64,000 bases of DNA from Lysobacterales bacterium. Its GTDB lineage: Bacteria; Pseudomonadota; Gammaproteobacteria; Xanthomonadales; Xanthomonadaceae. The notes beneath the pieces are model-generated. The model was not told the DNA's origin. It was given only the letters and a program-made list of their open reading frames with translations, and made no database searches. This document shows positions 24,607-32,808 of this stretch, one piece after another (within the stretch, counting starts at the first letter, position 1; every line of letters begins with the position of its first letter). Position numbers and translations under genes: made by a program. Where the stretch lies: assembly GCA_019510125.1 (NCBI GenBank), contig JAEKKX010000006.1, positions 372,001 to 436,000 of the forward strand, given 5' to 3'.

Positions 24607-25566
24607 ATGCGCCGCGCCGCCGTCGCCCTTGCCGTCCTGCTCGCGAGTCCGTCCGCGCCCGCGGCGACGCCGGTCGACGACGCGCGCCTGGTGCAGGCGG
24701 GCGACACCGCGCTGCGGATCGAGATCGACGGTGTCGCCGACCCGGCGCGCCGGGCGATGCTGATGGACTGGGCCGAGGAGGCGGCGCGGGCGACCGTGCT
24801 GCCGTCGGGGCGCTTTCCGCTGACCTCGGCGCGGGTGCGGATCGCGGAGATCGACAGTCGCGACCCCAGCCCGGTGCCCTGGGGCCAGACCCGTCGCGAC
24901 GACGACGTGGCGGTGCTGCTGTTCGTGCGCCGCGAAGCCGATCGCGCGGCGCTGCGCGCGGACTGGACCGCGGTCCACGAGTTCGCGCACCTCGCCCATC
25001 CCTTCCTCGGCGATCGCGGGCGCTGGCTCGCCGAAGGCTTGGCGAGCTACCAGCAGAACGTGCTGCGTGCGCGCGCCGGCCTGACGACGCCGGAGGATGC
25101 CTGGAGGAAGCTCGATGCGGGCTTCCGGCGCGGCGAAGCGAATGGCGCGGGGACCACGCTGGAACGGCTCGGTCGCCGTTCGACCATGCGCGTTTACTGG
25201 GCCGGCGCCGCGTACTGGCGGGAGATGGACCTGCGCCTGCGTCGCGATCACCACGGCTCGCTGCAGGCGGTGCTCGACGGTTACGCGCGCTGCTGCCTCG
25301 ACGGCACCGCGCACGTCGCGCCGGAGGACTTCGTCGCGGCGCTCGATCGCGTCGCCGGCACCGACCTGTTCGCGCGCCGTTATCGCGACTACGCCGCCGC
25401 GACGACCTTCCCTTCGCTGGCCGACGGCGACGCCGCGCTCGGCATCGCCCGCGACGGCGACGGGCTGCGGTTCTCGGACGACCCGGCCGCCGCGGCGCTG
25501 CGCGCGGCGATCATGGGCGGCGACGTGGCGCCGGTCAGCGCGCGAGCGCGAAGGTCGCCGCGATGA
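24607..25566 (+). CDS. Secreted gluzincin (M61/peptidase MA-like) metallopeptidase
   Basis: A 319-residue protein with a signal peptide (MRRAAVALAVLLASPSAPAA). The zinc motif HEFAH is at residues 124-128 (AVHEFAHLAHPFL). Glu143 in WLAEGLASYQQN is the third zinc ligand, spaced as in M1/M61-like gluzincins. The rest has DYAAATTFPSLADGD and other segments like peptidase-MA proteins. It lacks the PDZ domain of true M61 glycyl aminopeptidases, so substrate and exact family remain open. It starts 63 nt after the M48 gene on the same strand and converges, with a 32-bp overlap, on a minus-strand membrane protein gene. Confidence 0.8.
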   Translation: MRRAAVALAVLLASPSAPAATPVDDARLVQAGDTALRIEIDGVADPARRAMLMDWAEEAARATVLPSGRFPLTSARVRIAEIDSRDPSPVPWGQTRRDDDVAVLLFVRREADRAALRADWTAVHEFAHLAHPFLGDRGRWLAEGLASYQQNVLRARAGLTTPEDAWRKLDAGFRRGEANGAGTTLERLGRRSTMRVYWAGAAYWREMDLRLRRDHHGSLQAVLDGYARCCLDGTAHVAPEDFVAALDRVAGTDLFARRYRDYAAATTFPSLADGDAALGIARDGDGLRFSDDPAAAALRAAIMGGDVAPVSARARRSPR

Positions 25567-25927
25567 TCGGCGCGCAGATCGCGGCGAGGACGAGGAACAG
25601 GCGCAGCAGTGCGCGCTGCGACGCCGCGAAATCCGGTCGCCGGTGGCGGGCGGCGTCGCGTCCGGCGATGCGGCGCAGCGGCGACAGCGCGTGCAGGACG
25701 AGATTGGAGAGCATCAGCGCGACCGGGACGGCGAGCAGCGCGCCGCAGCATGCGACCACGATCGCGGCGCCATCGGGTACCGTCGCCAGCGTGGTGTCGG
25801 TCGCGCGCGCCAGCAGGGCGACCAGCCCCACGGCGGCGGCGAGCATGCCGCCCCACAGGATCGGCAGGACGACGAGCAGGAACACGGCGGGCCTGCCGCC
25901 GGACCGGATGCCCGTGGCGCGGATCAC
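25535..25927 (-). CDS. Small membrane protein of unknown function
   Basis: A 130-residue protein with three hydrophobic helices (VFLLVVLPILWGGMLAAAVG, AIVVACCGALLAVPVALMLS and LFLVLAAICAPIIAATFAL). The start is GTG at 25927, which overlaps the TGA of the zinc-ribbon gene in a GTGA arrangement, so the two are translationally coupled. I do not recognise the family. Its 3' end overlaps the end of the convergent metallopeptidase gene by 32 bases. Support comes mainly from coupling and topology. Confidence 0.6.
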   Translation of the reverse strand: MIRATGIRSGGRPAVFLLVVLPILWGGMLAAAVGLVALLARATDTTLATVPDGAAIVVACCGALLAVPVALMLSNLVLHALSPLRRIAGRDAARHRRPDFAASQRALLRLFLVLAAICAPIIAATFALAR

Positions 25928-26346
25928 ACTTCGCTCGGGCCTTCGATCAGCGGCTTGAGCTTCCTGATCAGCCGGTCGAACGCGGTGTCGTACTCGCTGT
26001 CGTCGACGAAGTCGCGGAACTCGCCCGCGTCGTAGAAGCGGCCGTAGCAGAACTTGCAGCTCTCGAAGCGGATGTGCGGCTGGTGCGGATCGACCATGTG
26101 GATCAGCGGATAGTGGCCGCAGGCCGGGCACAGGATGGTGTCGGCGGCCGGCGCGGTCGGGTCGAACGCGTCGTCGGCGGCGGGCGGCTGCGGCGCGGTC
26201 GGATCGATGCGCTCGGCGTCGTCGCGCAACTGCACGTGCGCCATGTTCTCGAACCACATCCCGTTGCAGCCTTCGCAGCGATGGACCACCGCCTCCTCGT
26301 AACCGGGGAGCAGGCGCATCTCGGCATGGCATTTCGGACAGTGCAT
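25924..26346 (-). CDS. Zinc-ribbon (TFIIB-type) protein
   Basis: A 140-residue soluble protein with two CxxC zinc-ribbon pairs at the N-terminus (MHCPKCHAEM and HRCEGCNGMWFE, resembling the zf-TFIIB family). Two further pairs lie near residues 75-105 (LCPACGHYPLIHM and SCKFCYGRFYDAGEF). The linker between them is Asp/Pro/Ala-rich. Double-ribbon proteins of this kind occur widely in proteobacteria without a known role. It is coupled to the small membrane protein that follows, and is single-gene otherwise. Confidence 0.8.
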   Translation of the reverse strand: MHCPKCHAEMRLLPGYEEAVVHRCEGCNGMWFENMAHVQLRDDAERIDPTAPQPPAADDAFDPTAPAADTILCPACGHYPLIHMVDPHQPHIRFESCKFCYGRFYDAGEFRDFVDDSEYDTAFDRLIRKLKPLIEGPSEV

Positions 26347-26395
26347 GGGCGTCGGCGAAGTCGTGGCGGGGCGCCCATTCTGCCCCGGTGGCGGC

Positions 26396-26866
26396 TCAGT
26401 CGCCCAGCGACTTCACGAACCGCACCGCACCCTCGCCGAAGCCGCAGGCGCGGTAGAAGGCGTGGGCCTCGGTCCGGTGCCCGGCGCTGGTGACTTCCAG
26501 CCGGGCGGCGCCGCCGGCGCGGGCGCGACGCTCGGCATCGCGCAGCAGCGCGCGGCCGACGCCGTGGCCGCGGGCGTCGTCGCCGACCACCAGCGCGGTC
26601 ACCCGGCAGGTGGTCGTGCCCAGCGGCAGGTAATACATGAAGTCCAGCGCCAGCAGGCCACAGGCGGCGCCGTGGCGGCGGGCTAGCAGCAGCGCCTGGC
26701 GGTCGTTGCCCAGCACCGCGGCGATGCGCTCGGCGGCGTCGCCGGCGTCGCAGGGGTAACCGAGGGCGCCGAGCAGGGCGGCGACATCCTCGGCGTCCGC
26801 CGGGGTCGCGTTGCGCAGGTCGAGATCGGCCTCGACCGCGGCGGCGGGCGCGCCGGGCAGGGGCAT
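26396..26866 (-). CDS. GNAT-family N-acetyltransferase
   Basis: A 156-residue protein with the GNAT acetyl-CoA site TALVVGDDARGHGVGRALL (Q/R-x-x-G-x-G/A pattern, here RGHGVG). C-terminal motif B is LEVTSAGHRTEAHAFYRACG. The N-terminal LRNATPADAEDVAALLGALG is also typical. The acceptor is unknown. The gene starts only 4 nt after the stop of clp, so the two are probably cotranscribed. Confidence 0.87.
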   Translation of the reverse strand: MPLPGAPAAAVEADLDLRNATPADAEDVAALLGALGYPCDAGDAAERIAAVLGNDRQALLLARRHGAACGLLALDFMYYLPLGTTTCRVTALVVGDDARGHGVGRALLRDAERRARAGGAARLEVTSAGHRTEAHAFYRACGFGEGAVRFVKSLGD

Positions 26867-26870
26867 CCGG

Positions 26871-27560
26871 TCAGCGGGTGCCGTACACGACCACGGTCTT
26901 GCCGCGGGCGTGCAGCTTGCCGTCGGCCTGGAGCTTCTTCAGCACCCGGCCGGCCATCTCGCGCGAGCAGCCGACCAGCCGCGCCAGCTCCTGGCGGGAG
27001 ACCCGCAACTGGGTGCCCTGGGGATGGCTCATGGCCTCCGGCTCGCGGGTCAGGTCGTGCAGGGCGCGGATGATCCGGTCGGTGACGTCCAGGAAGGCCA
27101 GCCGGCCGGCCTTGCGGCTGGTGTCCAGCAGCCGGCGCGAGAGCTGGGCGCCGATGGCGTAGATCAGTTGGGCGGCGTCGCCGCCGAGCGGGCCCTCGAG
27201 CAACTGGTACAGGCGCTCGTAGCCGATCTCGGCCAGCTCGCACTGGGTGCGGGTCCGCAGCACGACCTCGCGGCGGTCGCTCTCGACGAACAGCCCCATT
27301 TCGCCCACGAACTCGCCCGGTCCGAAATAGCCGAGCACCAGTTCGCGCCCGTCCTCCTCCTCGGTGATGATGCTGACCGAGCCGGAGATGACGTAGTAGA
27401 GCGTCCCCGCCGGGTCGCCTGGACGGAAGACTTCGGTCCGGGGCGGGTAACGGCGTCGGTGGCAATGCGACAGGAACCGCTCGATCGTCGCCACCGTGGG
27501 CGCGAGCGGATTGGCGTTGCGTCGGAGGGGGGTCAACGTGGCCACGGGGGGTCGGTTCAT
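26871..27560 (-). CDS. clp: Clp, CRP-family global regulator (c-di-GMP responsive type)
   Basis: A 229-residue regulator. The cyclic-nucleotide-binding domain spans about residues 25-140 (FRPGDPAGTLYYVISGSVSI, FGPGEFVGEMGLF). The C-terminal winged helix-turn-helix (about 180-215: VSRQELARLVGCSREMAGR) is nearly the same as in CRP and Vfr. The whole protein resembles Xanthomonas Clp, which controls extracellular enzymes, pili and polysaccharide and is released from DNA by c-di-GMP. Glu98 in RREVVLRTR aligns with the Glu I recall as important for that response. The window's pilus, glycan and protease genes are plausible but unproven targets. A promoter lies at 27586-27614. Confidence 0.93.
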   Translation of the reverse strand: MNRPPVATLTPLRRNANPLAPTVATIERFLSHCHRRRYPPRTEVFRPGDPAGTLYYVISGSVSIITEEEDGRELVLGYFGPGEFVGEMGLFVESDRREVVLRTRTQCELAEIGYERLYQLLEGPLGGDAAQLIYAIGAQLSRRLLDTSRKAGRLAFLDVTDRIIRALHDLTREPEAMSHPQGTQLRVSRQELARLVGCSREMAGRVLKKLQADGKLHARGKTVVVYGTR

Positions 27561-27585
27561 GCGAGCCTGAACGTAGTAAAGGGCA

Positions 27586-27614
27586 AGAGTAGGCCTTTGT
27601 CACGTTTCGGGCAA
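27586..27614 (-). promoter_or_regulatory. clp promoter
   Basis: On the minus strand TTGCCC (rc of 27609-27614) and TACTCT (rc of 27586-27591) are separated by exactly 17 nt. The spacer contains ACGTGACA, half of a CRP-like TGTGA site, so autoregulation is conceivable. Confidence 0.6.
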
Positions 27615-27736
27615 ACTGCGGCACGGATGCCACCTCGGGCGCCTGCCGGGTGCTGCGACGCGGCAACGGCTCGCCCCCGTTGCCGCAATGCCGCATAATC
27701 GCGCCCCCGTACTCCGCCCCCAGAGGAACCGATGCC

Positions 27737-28531
27737 GTGGTCAAGCCGCTGCCGCGCCTGAAGCTGCAAGGTTTCAACAACCTGACCAAGTCGCTGTCCT
27801 TCAACATCTACGACGTGTGCTACGCCGCCTCCGAAGAGGAGCGCCAGCGCTACATCGCCTACATCGACGAAGAGTACAACGCCGACCGCCTCACCCAGAT
27901 CCTCACCGACGTGGCGGAGATCATCGGCGCGAACATCCTCAACATCGCACGTCAGGACTACGACCCGCAGGGCGCGTCGGTGACCATCCTCATCTCCGAG
28001 GAGCCGGTGATCGACAAGAAGGCGGCCGGCAAGGAGATCATCTCCGACGCCGTGGTCGCGCACATGGACAAGTCGCACATCACCGTCCACACCTATCCGG
28101 AAACCCACCCGGACAACGGCATCGCCACCTTCCGCGCCGACATCGACGTCTCGACCTGCGGCGTGATCTCGCCGCTGAAGGCGCTGAACTACCTGATCGA
28201 GAGCCTCGAGTCGGACATCGTGGTGATGGACTACCGGGTGCGCGGCTTCACCCGCGACATCAAGGGCAAGAAGCACTACATCGACCACAAGATCAATTCG
28301 ATCCAGGACTACCTGGCCAAGAACATCCGCTCGCGCTACGAAATGCTCGACGTGAACGTCTACCAGGAAAACCTGTTCCACACCAAGATGCACCTCAAGG
28401 ACTTCGACCTCGACCAGTACCTGTTCGAGGAGAAGGCCAAGAACCTGTCGTTCAAGGAGCGGATGAAGGTCGAGGCGCGGCTGCGTCGCGAGATCGAGGA
28501 GCTGTACCAGGGCCGCAACCTGGTCGAGTGA
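27737..28531 (+). CDS. speD: S-adenosylmethionine decarboxylase proenzyme (gamma-proteobacterial type)
   Basis: A 264-residue pyruvoyl enzyme that makes decarboxylated AdoMet for spermidine synthesis. Self-cleavage occurs before Ser113 in [13 protein letters not shown], which becomes the pyruvoyl group. The segment [17 protein letters not shown] carries the conserved Cys. The length equals the E. coli type (264). The start is GTG at 27737 ([14 protein letters not shown] follows), with GAGGA upstream; this matches the N-terminus I recall for Xanthomonas SpeD. It is divergent from clp, and its transcript ends at 28581-28606. Confidence 0.96.
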   Translation: MVKPLPRLKLQGFNNLTKSLSFNIYDVCYAASEEERQRYIAYIDEEYNADRLTQILTDVAEIIGANILNIARQDYDPQGASVTILISEEPVIDKKAAGKEIISDAVVAHMDKSHITVHTYPETHPDNGIATFRADIDVSTCGVISPLKALNYLIESLESDIVVMDYRVRGFTRDIKGKKHYIDHKINSIQDYLAKNIRSRYEMLDVNVYQENLFHTKMHLKDFDLDQYLFEEKAKNLSFKERMKVEARLRREIEELYQGRNLVE

Positions 28532-28580
28532 TCCTCCCGCGCGATCCTGCCGCGCGGTCCTTCCACGCGCGCGACACGCG

Positions 28581-28606
28581 AAAAAGCCGGCGAAAGCCGG
28601 CTTTTT
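28581..28606 (+). terminator. Terminator of speD (bidirectional)
   Basis: A perfect 11-bp stem AAAAAGCCGGC / GCCGGCTTTTT with loop GAAA. The A-tract on the left arm lets it work for transcripts from either strand; it lies between speD and the convergent coq7. Confidence 0.9.
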
Positions 28607-28631
28607 CCGTTGCGCGGGATGATCGAATTCC

Positions 28632-28741
28632 GTAGGGCGGGCCCTGGCCCGCCGTTGCGGTCGTTCCGATCGCGCCGCGCGGTTCGATCGTCGTTCTGCG
28701 CGACCGGCAAACCGGCGATGGCGGGCCGAAGCCCGCCCTAC
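28632..28741. repeat. Inverted pair of REP-like palindromes overlapping the coq7 stop codon
   Basis: The left element 28632-28653 (GTAGGGCGGGC...GCCCGCC) and the right element 28720-28741 are reverse complements except for the three central bases. Each is itself a hairpin. Such inverted REP pairs (REPIN-like) are dispersed in Xanthomonadaceae and related genomes. The TAG stop codon of coq7 (28738-28740) lies inside the right element, so the element supplies the end of the gene. Confidence 0.72.
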
Positions 28742-29379
28742 AGGCGGTAGGCGACCGCCTTCATCAGCTTCGACGCGGTCGCCATCAGGGTCGGGATCGG
28801 CGGCGGCAGGCGCTTCGCGCCGGCGGCCTCGGCATGGTCGGCGTGGCGCGCCTCGTCGTCCTTCATCACTTCGAGGATCGCCCGGCTGCGCGCGTCGGCC
28901 GCGGGCAGGGTGCGCAGGTGTTCCTCCAGGTGGGCCTCGACCTGACGCTCGGTCTCGACCACGAAGCCGAGGTTCCAGCCGTCGCCGCGCAGGCCGGCGG
29001 CGACGCCGATCGCGTAGCTGCCGGCGTACCACAGCGGGTTGAACACGCTGGGCCGGCTGTCGAGTTCGCGCAGGCGGGCCGCGCACCACGCGAGATGGTC
29101 GGTTTCCTCCTGCGCGGCCGCCTGCAGTTGCGCGCGCGTGGCCGGGTCGCGCGCGACCGCGGCCTGGCCGACGTACAGCGCCTGCGCGCAGACCTCGCCG
29201 ACGTGGTTGATGCGCATCAGCCCCGCGGCGTGGCGGCGTTCGACGTCGTCCAGCACGACGTCGGCTTCGGCGTCGCCGGGGTTCGGGCGCGCGGCGCGGG
29301 GCGCGCCGGCGACGGTTTCCAGCGCGTTCTGCGCATCGGCGAGCAGGCGATCGAAGGCGGTGAGCTGTCGGACGGTCAT
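28738..29379 (-). CDS. coq7: Coq7-type demethoxyubiquinone hydroxylase
   Basis: A 213-residue di-iron hydroxylase of the ubiquinone pathway (C6 hydroxylation of demethoxyubiquinone). The ferritin-like carboxylate/His set is visible: [20 protein letters not shown] (Glu and nearby residues), EETDHLAWC (ExxH), [14 protein letters not shown] and [12 protein letters not shown] (second ExxH). The ATG at 29379 overlaps the stop of the GlcF-like gene (ATGA), so the genes are coupled. The final codons run into a REP-like palindrome, which may have reset the C-terminus. Confidence 0.93.
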   Translation of the reverse strand: MTVRQLTAFDRLLADAQNALETVAGAPRAARPNPGDAEADVVLDDVERRHAAGLMRINHVGEVCAQALYVGQAAVARDPATRAQLQAAAQEETDHLAWCAARLRELDSRPSVFNPLWYAGSYAIGVAAGLRGDGWNLGFVVETERQVEAHLEEHLRTLPAADARSRAILEVMKDDEARHADHAEAAGAKRLPPPIPTLMATASKLMKAVAYRL

Positions 29380-30509
29380 GGCAGGCATTCTGCAAGGAAT
29401 TCCAAGGGATGTCGCACCGGTACGTCGGTCCCGTTCGCCAGATGCAGGCGGCAGCCGATGTTGGCGCTGAGCAGCACCGACGCGCCGCTGCCGGCGAGCT
29501 GGTCCAGCAGCGGTTGGCGGAAGCCGGCGGCCCGGTCCGGGTCGGTCAGCATCGCGGTGCCGGCGGCGCCGCAGCAGCCGAAGCCGGCGTCGAGCTCGAC
29601 GACATCGAGGCCCGGCACCCGCGCCAGCAGGCGGCGCAGCGCGCCGTCGCTGCGGACGACGTTGCGCTGGGTGCAGGGCAGGTGCAGGGCGATGCGCTCG
29701 CCGCGCGGGGCGAAGCGCAGGCGTTCGACGCGTTCGGCGAGGACGTCGATGGCGTCGCGGACCGCCGCCCGACCGGCGAGGCTGTCGGCCAGCGCCGCGT
29801 GGCAGCCGCTGGCGAGCCCCAGCACCAGCGCATGGCCGGCGAAGGCGCGGCGATTGGCCTCGGCCAGCGCCGCGGCACGGTCGGCGTCCCCGGCGTGGGC
29901 GTGCAGGGTGCCGCAGCAGGTCTGCGCGGCGGGCGCGTGCAGGGCGATGCCCGCGGCGGCGCACAGGCGCCGGACCGCCGCGTGCAGGGCGGCGTCGTAG
30001 CCGCGGGACACGCAGCCGACGAACAGCGCGGCCTCGGCGTCCGCGGCCGGTGGCGTTGCGGCCGATGCGGGCGCGTCCGCCGCCGCGGGCGGGCGCGGCA
30101 GCGGACGGGCGGCGCGCGGCAGCAGCGGCCAGGCCTCGCGATAGACCGTCAGCAGCCCCGACAGCAGCCGCGGCCGGGCCGTCAGCGCCTCGACCAGCCG
30201 CTGGCGGACGCCCGGCGGTCGGCGGACGCGCTGGCGGGTGCGGGCGGCGGTCAGCAGCGCCCCGTATTCGACCCCGGCCGGACAGACCGCCTCGCAGCGG
30301 CGGCAGCCGAGGCAGGCGTCGAGGTGGGCCTCGACCGCGGCGGTCGGGACCAGCGCGCCGCCGTCGATCCCCCGGATCAGCGCGATCCGTCCCCGCGGCG
30401 ATTCGGCCTCCAGCCCCGCCAGCCGGTAGGTCGGGCAGGTCGGCAGGCACAGGCCGCACTGCACGCAGCGGTCGGCGAGGGCGGTCGGGGACGGGGCGGC
30501 GTCGGTCAC
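29376..30509 (-). CDS. GlcF-like iron-sulfur protein (glycolate oxidase Fe-S subunit family)
   Basis: A 377-residue protein. Two [4Fe-4S] ferredoxin motifs occur near the N-terminus: [14 protein letters not shown] and [14 protein letters not shown]. Two cysteine-rich CCG-type domains follow ([11 protein letters not shown] ... [11 protein letters not shown] and LPCTQRN ... [10 protein letters not shown]). This is the GlcF/GlpC/LutA architecture for electron transfer from an FAD-dependent 2-hydroxyacid dehydrogenase. No glcD or glcE is nearby, so the partner is unknown. The start is a GTG at 30509 without a strong ribosome-binding site. It is coupled to coq7 through an ATGA overlap. Confidence 0.82.
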   Translation of the reverse strand: MTDAAPSPTALADRCVQCGLCLPTCPTYRLAGLEAESPRGRIALIRGIDGGALVPTAAVEAHLDACLGCRRCEAVCPAGVEYGALLTAARTRQRVRRPPGVRQRLVEALTARPRLLSGLLTVYREAWPLLPRAARPLPRPPAAADAPASAATPPAADAEAALFVGCVSRGYDAALHAAVRRLCAAAGIALHAPAAQTCCGTLHAHAGDADRAAALAEANRRAFAGHALVLGLASGCHAALADSLAGRAAVRDAIDVLAERVERLRFAPRGERIALHLPCTQRNVVRSDGALRRLLARVPGLDVVELDAGFGCCGAAGTAMLTDPDRAAGFRQPLLDQLAGSGASVLLSANIGCRLHLANGTDVPVRHPLEFLAECLP

Positions 30510-30561
30510 CCCGACATCTTCCGGGAACCCGCGCCCGCGCGCGAGGCCGGACCGGCCGCGG

Positions 30562-30590
30562 TTGCGGGGACCGGCGGCGCGGGCTATCAT
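30562..30590 (+). promoter_or_regulatory. rplM-rpsI promoter
   Basis: TTGCGG at 30562-30567 and TATCAT at 30585-30590 are spaced by 17 nt, giving a start near 30597 and a leader of about 160 nt before rplM. Confidence 0.65.
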
Positions 30591-30637
30591 CCCGCCTCTT
30601 TGCGACCCCGCCCCGTGTCCGTTTCCGTGGACATCGT

Positions 30638-30706
30638 CCGTGGAGCCGGCGCCGCGAGAGACCGCAACGACAACGCGCGGCGAAGTTCCGCCGGCCGGCT
30701 CCACGG
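30638..30706 (+). promoter_or_regulatory. Hairpin in the rplM leader, candidate L13 autoregulatory structure
   Basis: CCGTGGAGCCGG (30638-30649) and CCGGCTCCACGG (30695-30706) are perfect complements, 45 nt apart, within the transcribed leader. The enclosed sequence can fold further. Ribosomal operons often carry such leader structures that are bound by one product (L13 is known in some bacteria). This particular role is inference. Confidence 0.5.
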
Positions 30707-30757
30707 GAGCCGCCGTCCGGAACCAGCCCGACCAGGCACCTCAACCAGAGTTCCGTC

Positions 30758-31186
30758 ATGAAGACCTTCACTGCCAAGAACGAGACCGTCCAGCGCGACT
30801 GGTACCTCGTCGACGCCACCGACAAGACGCTCGGCCGTCTCGCCGTCGAGCTGGCCCGCCGCCTCCGCGGCAAGCACAAGCCCGTCTACACCCCGCACGT
30901 CGATACCGGCGACTACCTCGTCGTGATCAACGCCGAGAAGATCGCGGTGACCGGCAACAAGCTGCAGGACAAGAAGTACCACCGCTTCACCGGCTACATC
31001 GGCAACCTCAAGACCGAGACCCTCGCCGAAGCGCTGGACCGCCACCCGGAGCGCGTCATCGAGATCGCCGTGAAGGGCATGCTGCCGAAGAATCCGCTCG
31101 GCCGCGCCATGTACAAGAAACTCAAGGTGTACAAGGGTTCCGAACACCCGCACGCCGCCCAGCAGCCGCAAGTCCTGGATATCTAA
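30758..31186 (+). CDS. rplM: 50S ribosomal protein L13
   Basis: A 142-residue ribosomal protein. [38 protein letters not shown] and [20 protein letters not shown] are hallmark segments; the length is identical to that in E. coli. It is followed after 3 nt by rpsI, the standard two-gene operon. It sits behind a good promoter and a structured leader. Confidence 0.98.
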   Translation: MKTFTAKNETVQRDWYLVDATDKTLGRLAVELARRLRGKHKPVYTPHVDTGDYLVVINAEKIAVTGNKLQDKKYHRFTGYIGNLKTETLAEALDRHPERVIEIAVKGMLPKNPLGRAMYKKLKVYKGSEHPHAAQQPQVLDI

Positions 31187-31189
31187 ACG

Positions 31190-31582
31190 ATGGCTACTCA
31201 GCAGAATTACGGCACCGGCCGTCGCAAGTCTTCCGTCGCCCGCGTCTTCCTGCGCAAGGGGTCCGGCAACATCACCGTCAACGACCGTCCGCTGGACGAG
31301 TTCTTCGGCCGCGAGACCGCGCGCATGATCGTGCGCCAGCCGCTGGAGCTCACCCAGACGCTCGACAAGTTCGACGTGGTCGTCACCGCCATCGGCGGCG
31401 GCACCACCGGCCAGGCCGGCGCCATCCGCCTGGGCATCGCCCGCGCCCTGGTCGAGTACGACGAGACCCTGAAGTCCGAGCTGCGCAAGGCCGGCTTCAT
31501 GACCCGCGACGCCCGCGAGGTCGAGCGCAAGAAGATCGGTCTGCACAAGGCCCGTCGCGCCACCCAGTTCTCCAAGCGCTAA
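31190..31582 (+). CDS. rpsI: 30S ribosomal protein S9
   Basis: A 130-residue ribosomal protein ending in the conserved basic tail ([16 protein letters not shown]), which reaches the P-site t[22 protein letters not shown] at the N-terminus is the family signature. Cotranscribed with rplM. Confidence 0.98.
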   Translation: MATQQNYGTGRRKSSVARVFLRKGSGNITVNDRPLDEFFGRETARMIVRQPLELTQTLDKFDVVVTAIGGGTTGQAGAIRLGIARALVEYDETLKSELRKAGFMTRDAREVERKKIGLHKARRATQFSKR

Positions 31583-31667
31583 TCTTCCCGGCGCCGATCC
31601 GGCGCCGCCGTCGCACCGGGACCCGACGGGTTCCGGCCGCGACTGGCCCGGGACCGCGGTTTGGCGC

Positions 31668-31673
31668 TACAAT
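31668..31673 (+). promoter_or_regulatory. -10 box of the tRNA-Gln promoter
   Basis: TACAAT at 31668-31673 lies 20 nt before the mature tRNA start. The -35 region is GC-rich and poorly matched (TGGCCC near 31644). Confidence 0.45.
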
Positions 31674-31692
31674 CGCGGTTCGCACGCTCTAC

Positions 31693-31767
31693 AGCCCCGT
31701 CGCCAAGCGGTAAGGCACCTGACTCTGACTCAGGCATTCGGTGGTTCGAATCCATCCGGGGCTGCCA
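31693..31767 (+). tRNA. tRNA-Gln (anticodon CUG)
   Basis: A 75-nt cloverleaf with encoded CCA. The acceptor stem is AGCCCCG/CGGGGCT. The D-arm holds AAGCGGTAAGG. The anticodon stem-loop is CCTGA-CTCTGAC-TCAGG with CTG as anticodon. The T-loop is GGTTCGAATCC. It closely resembles E. coli tRNA-Gln. A strong terminator follows immediately. Confidence 0.96.
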
Positions 31768-31774
31768 ATCTCGA

Positions 31775-31806
31775 AAGCACCCGCCGCAAGGCGGGTGCTT
31801 TTTTTT
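31775..31806 (+). terminator. Terminator after tRNA-Gln
   Basis: A perfect 11-bp stem AAGCACCCGCC / GGCGGGTGCTT with loop GCAA, followed by an eight-base T run. Confidence 0.94.
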
Positions 31807-32077
31807 CGCGCATGTCGCACGCCTGCGCAGGCCTCCACCCCCGGGAAACACCGTTCCATCGACCCCGCCGCGACATCGCCCCGGCCCGGAAATGCGACTG
31901 AATGCCGGAATCGACCGAGGGGAAGTTCACGCTTTGGCAATCGATTCCGGGCTGCCCGCTGACCTGTCATTTCTTACAGGTACACGGCCCCGTACGGTGA
32001 CCGCTATGTTCCTTCGGCCGGTCCACCGACCGGCGCATGGTTGACGTACATCATTGACATTGACGACAGGGGAAGTT
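31807..32077 (+). promoter_or_regulatory. Leader/promoter region of the hemerythrin-like gene
   Basis: No gene is seen here. A perfect 10-bp inverted repeat, CCGGAATCGA (31905-31914) / TCGATTCCGG (31941-31950), has a 26-nt spacer and could be a hairpin or operator. Three closely spaced TTGAC motifs lie at 32041-32065. The promoter itself could not be fixed with confidence. Confidence 0.35.
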
Positions 32078-32605
32078 GTGTTCGATTTTCTAAGGAAGTG
32101 GCTCGGGGGAGAGCCGAAGCCGACCTCGCGCGCCTTGCCGCAGGGCGCCCCCACCTTCGAACAGCGTCGCGCCGGCGGGCCCATCGCCTACGACGCCGAT
32201 CTGGTGCCCGCGCTCAAGCGCGACCATGCGGACCTGGTGAAGCTGTACGGCGCGATCGGCGACCTCGCCAAGCAGGGCGATTTCCAGCAGGTCCCGCAGA
32301 TGCTCAACGCGTTCAAGGTCCACCTCGAGGGCCATCTGATCGCCGAGAACGTGCGGTTCTACAACTACGTCGAGAACAGCATGCAGGGCGATCCGGAGAA
32401 CACCGCGCTGGTGCGCAGCTTCCGGCGCGAGATGAACGCCATCGCCCGCGGCGTGGTCGACTTCGTCAAGAAATACCAGCTCGGCAACTTCGACCAGGAG
32501 ACGCGCCAGGCCTTCCTGGTCGACTACCAGACGGTCGGCGGACTGCTGGCGCAGCGCATCGAACGCGAAGAGGGCAGCCTGTACCCGCTGTACCTCCCGC
32601 ACTAG
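32078..32605 (+). CDS. Hemerythrin-like (HHE) cation-binding domain protein
   Basis: A 175-residue soluble helical protein. The HHE pattern is visible as LKRDHADLVKLYG, FKVHLEGHLIAENVRFYNYV and a C-terminal REEGSLYPLYLPH; His and Glu residues are spaced for a di-iron site. Such proteins bind O2 or NO or sense redox. The start is GTG at 32078 with AGGGGAA upstream. The length fits single-domain hemerythrins with an N-terminal extension (MFDFLRKWLGG). Next to it on the same strand is DUF3050, another predicted metal-binding helical protein, and beyond that the quorum-sensing pair. Confidence 0.78.
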   Translation: MFDFLRKWLGGEPKPTSRALPQGAPTFEQRRAGGPIAYDADLVPALKRDHADLVKLYGAIGDLAKQGDFQQVPQMLNAFKVHLEGHLIAENVRFYNYVENSMQGDPENTALVRSFRREMNAIARGVVDFVKKYQLGNFDQETRQAFLVDYQTVGGLLAQRIEREEGSLYPLYLPH

Positions 32606-32808
32606 CGATCGGCGGTCCGCGGGGGCGGGCGCCGGATCGTGCACAGAACAGGCGAGACAGGGACGACTCGCCGGGGCCGACGCGATGGCGGCGGCCCGAT
32701 GGGACCGGGACCGGCGCTGCCGGTGCCGGCAGGTCCGGGCGGACCAGGGATGGCGCCGGCCGGGATTCCCTTCGTCGTTCAACGCAGTGCCCGATCAAGG
32801 AGATCGCC

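Noticed and set aside
31693-31767. tRNA-Gln as an integration site of a genomic island
   Set aside because: No integrase gene and no repeat of the tRNA 3' end was found in the following sequence.
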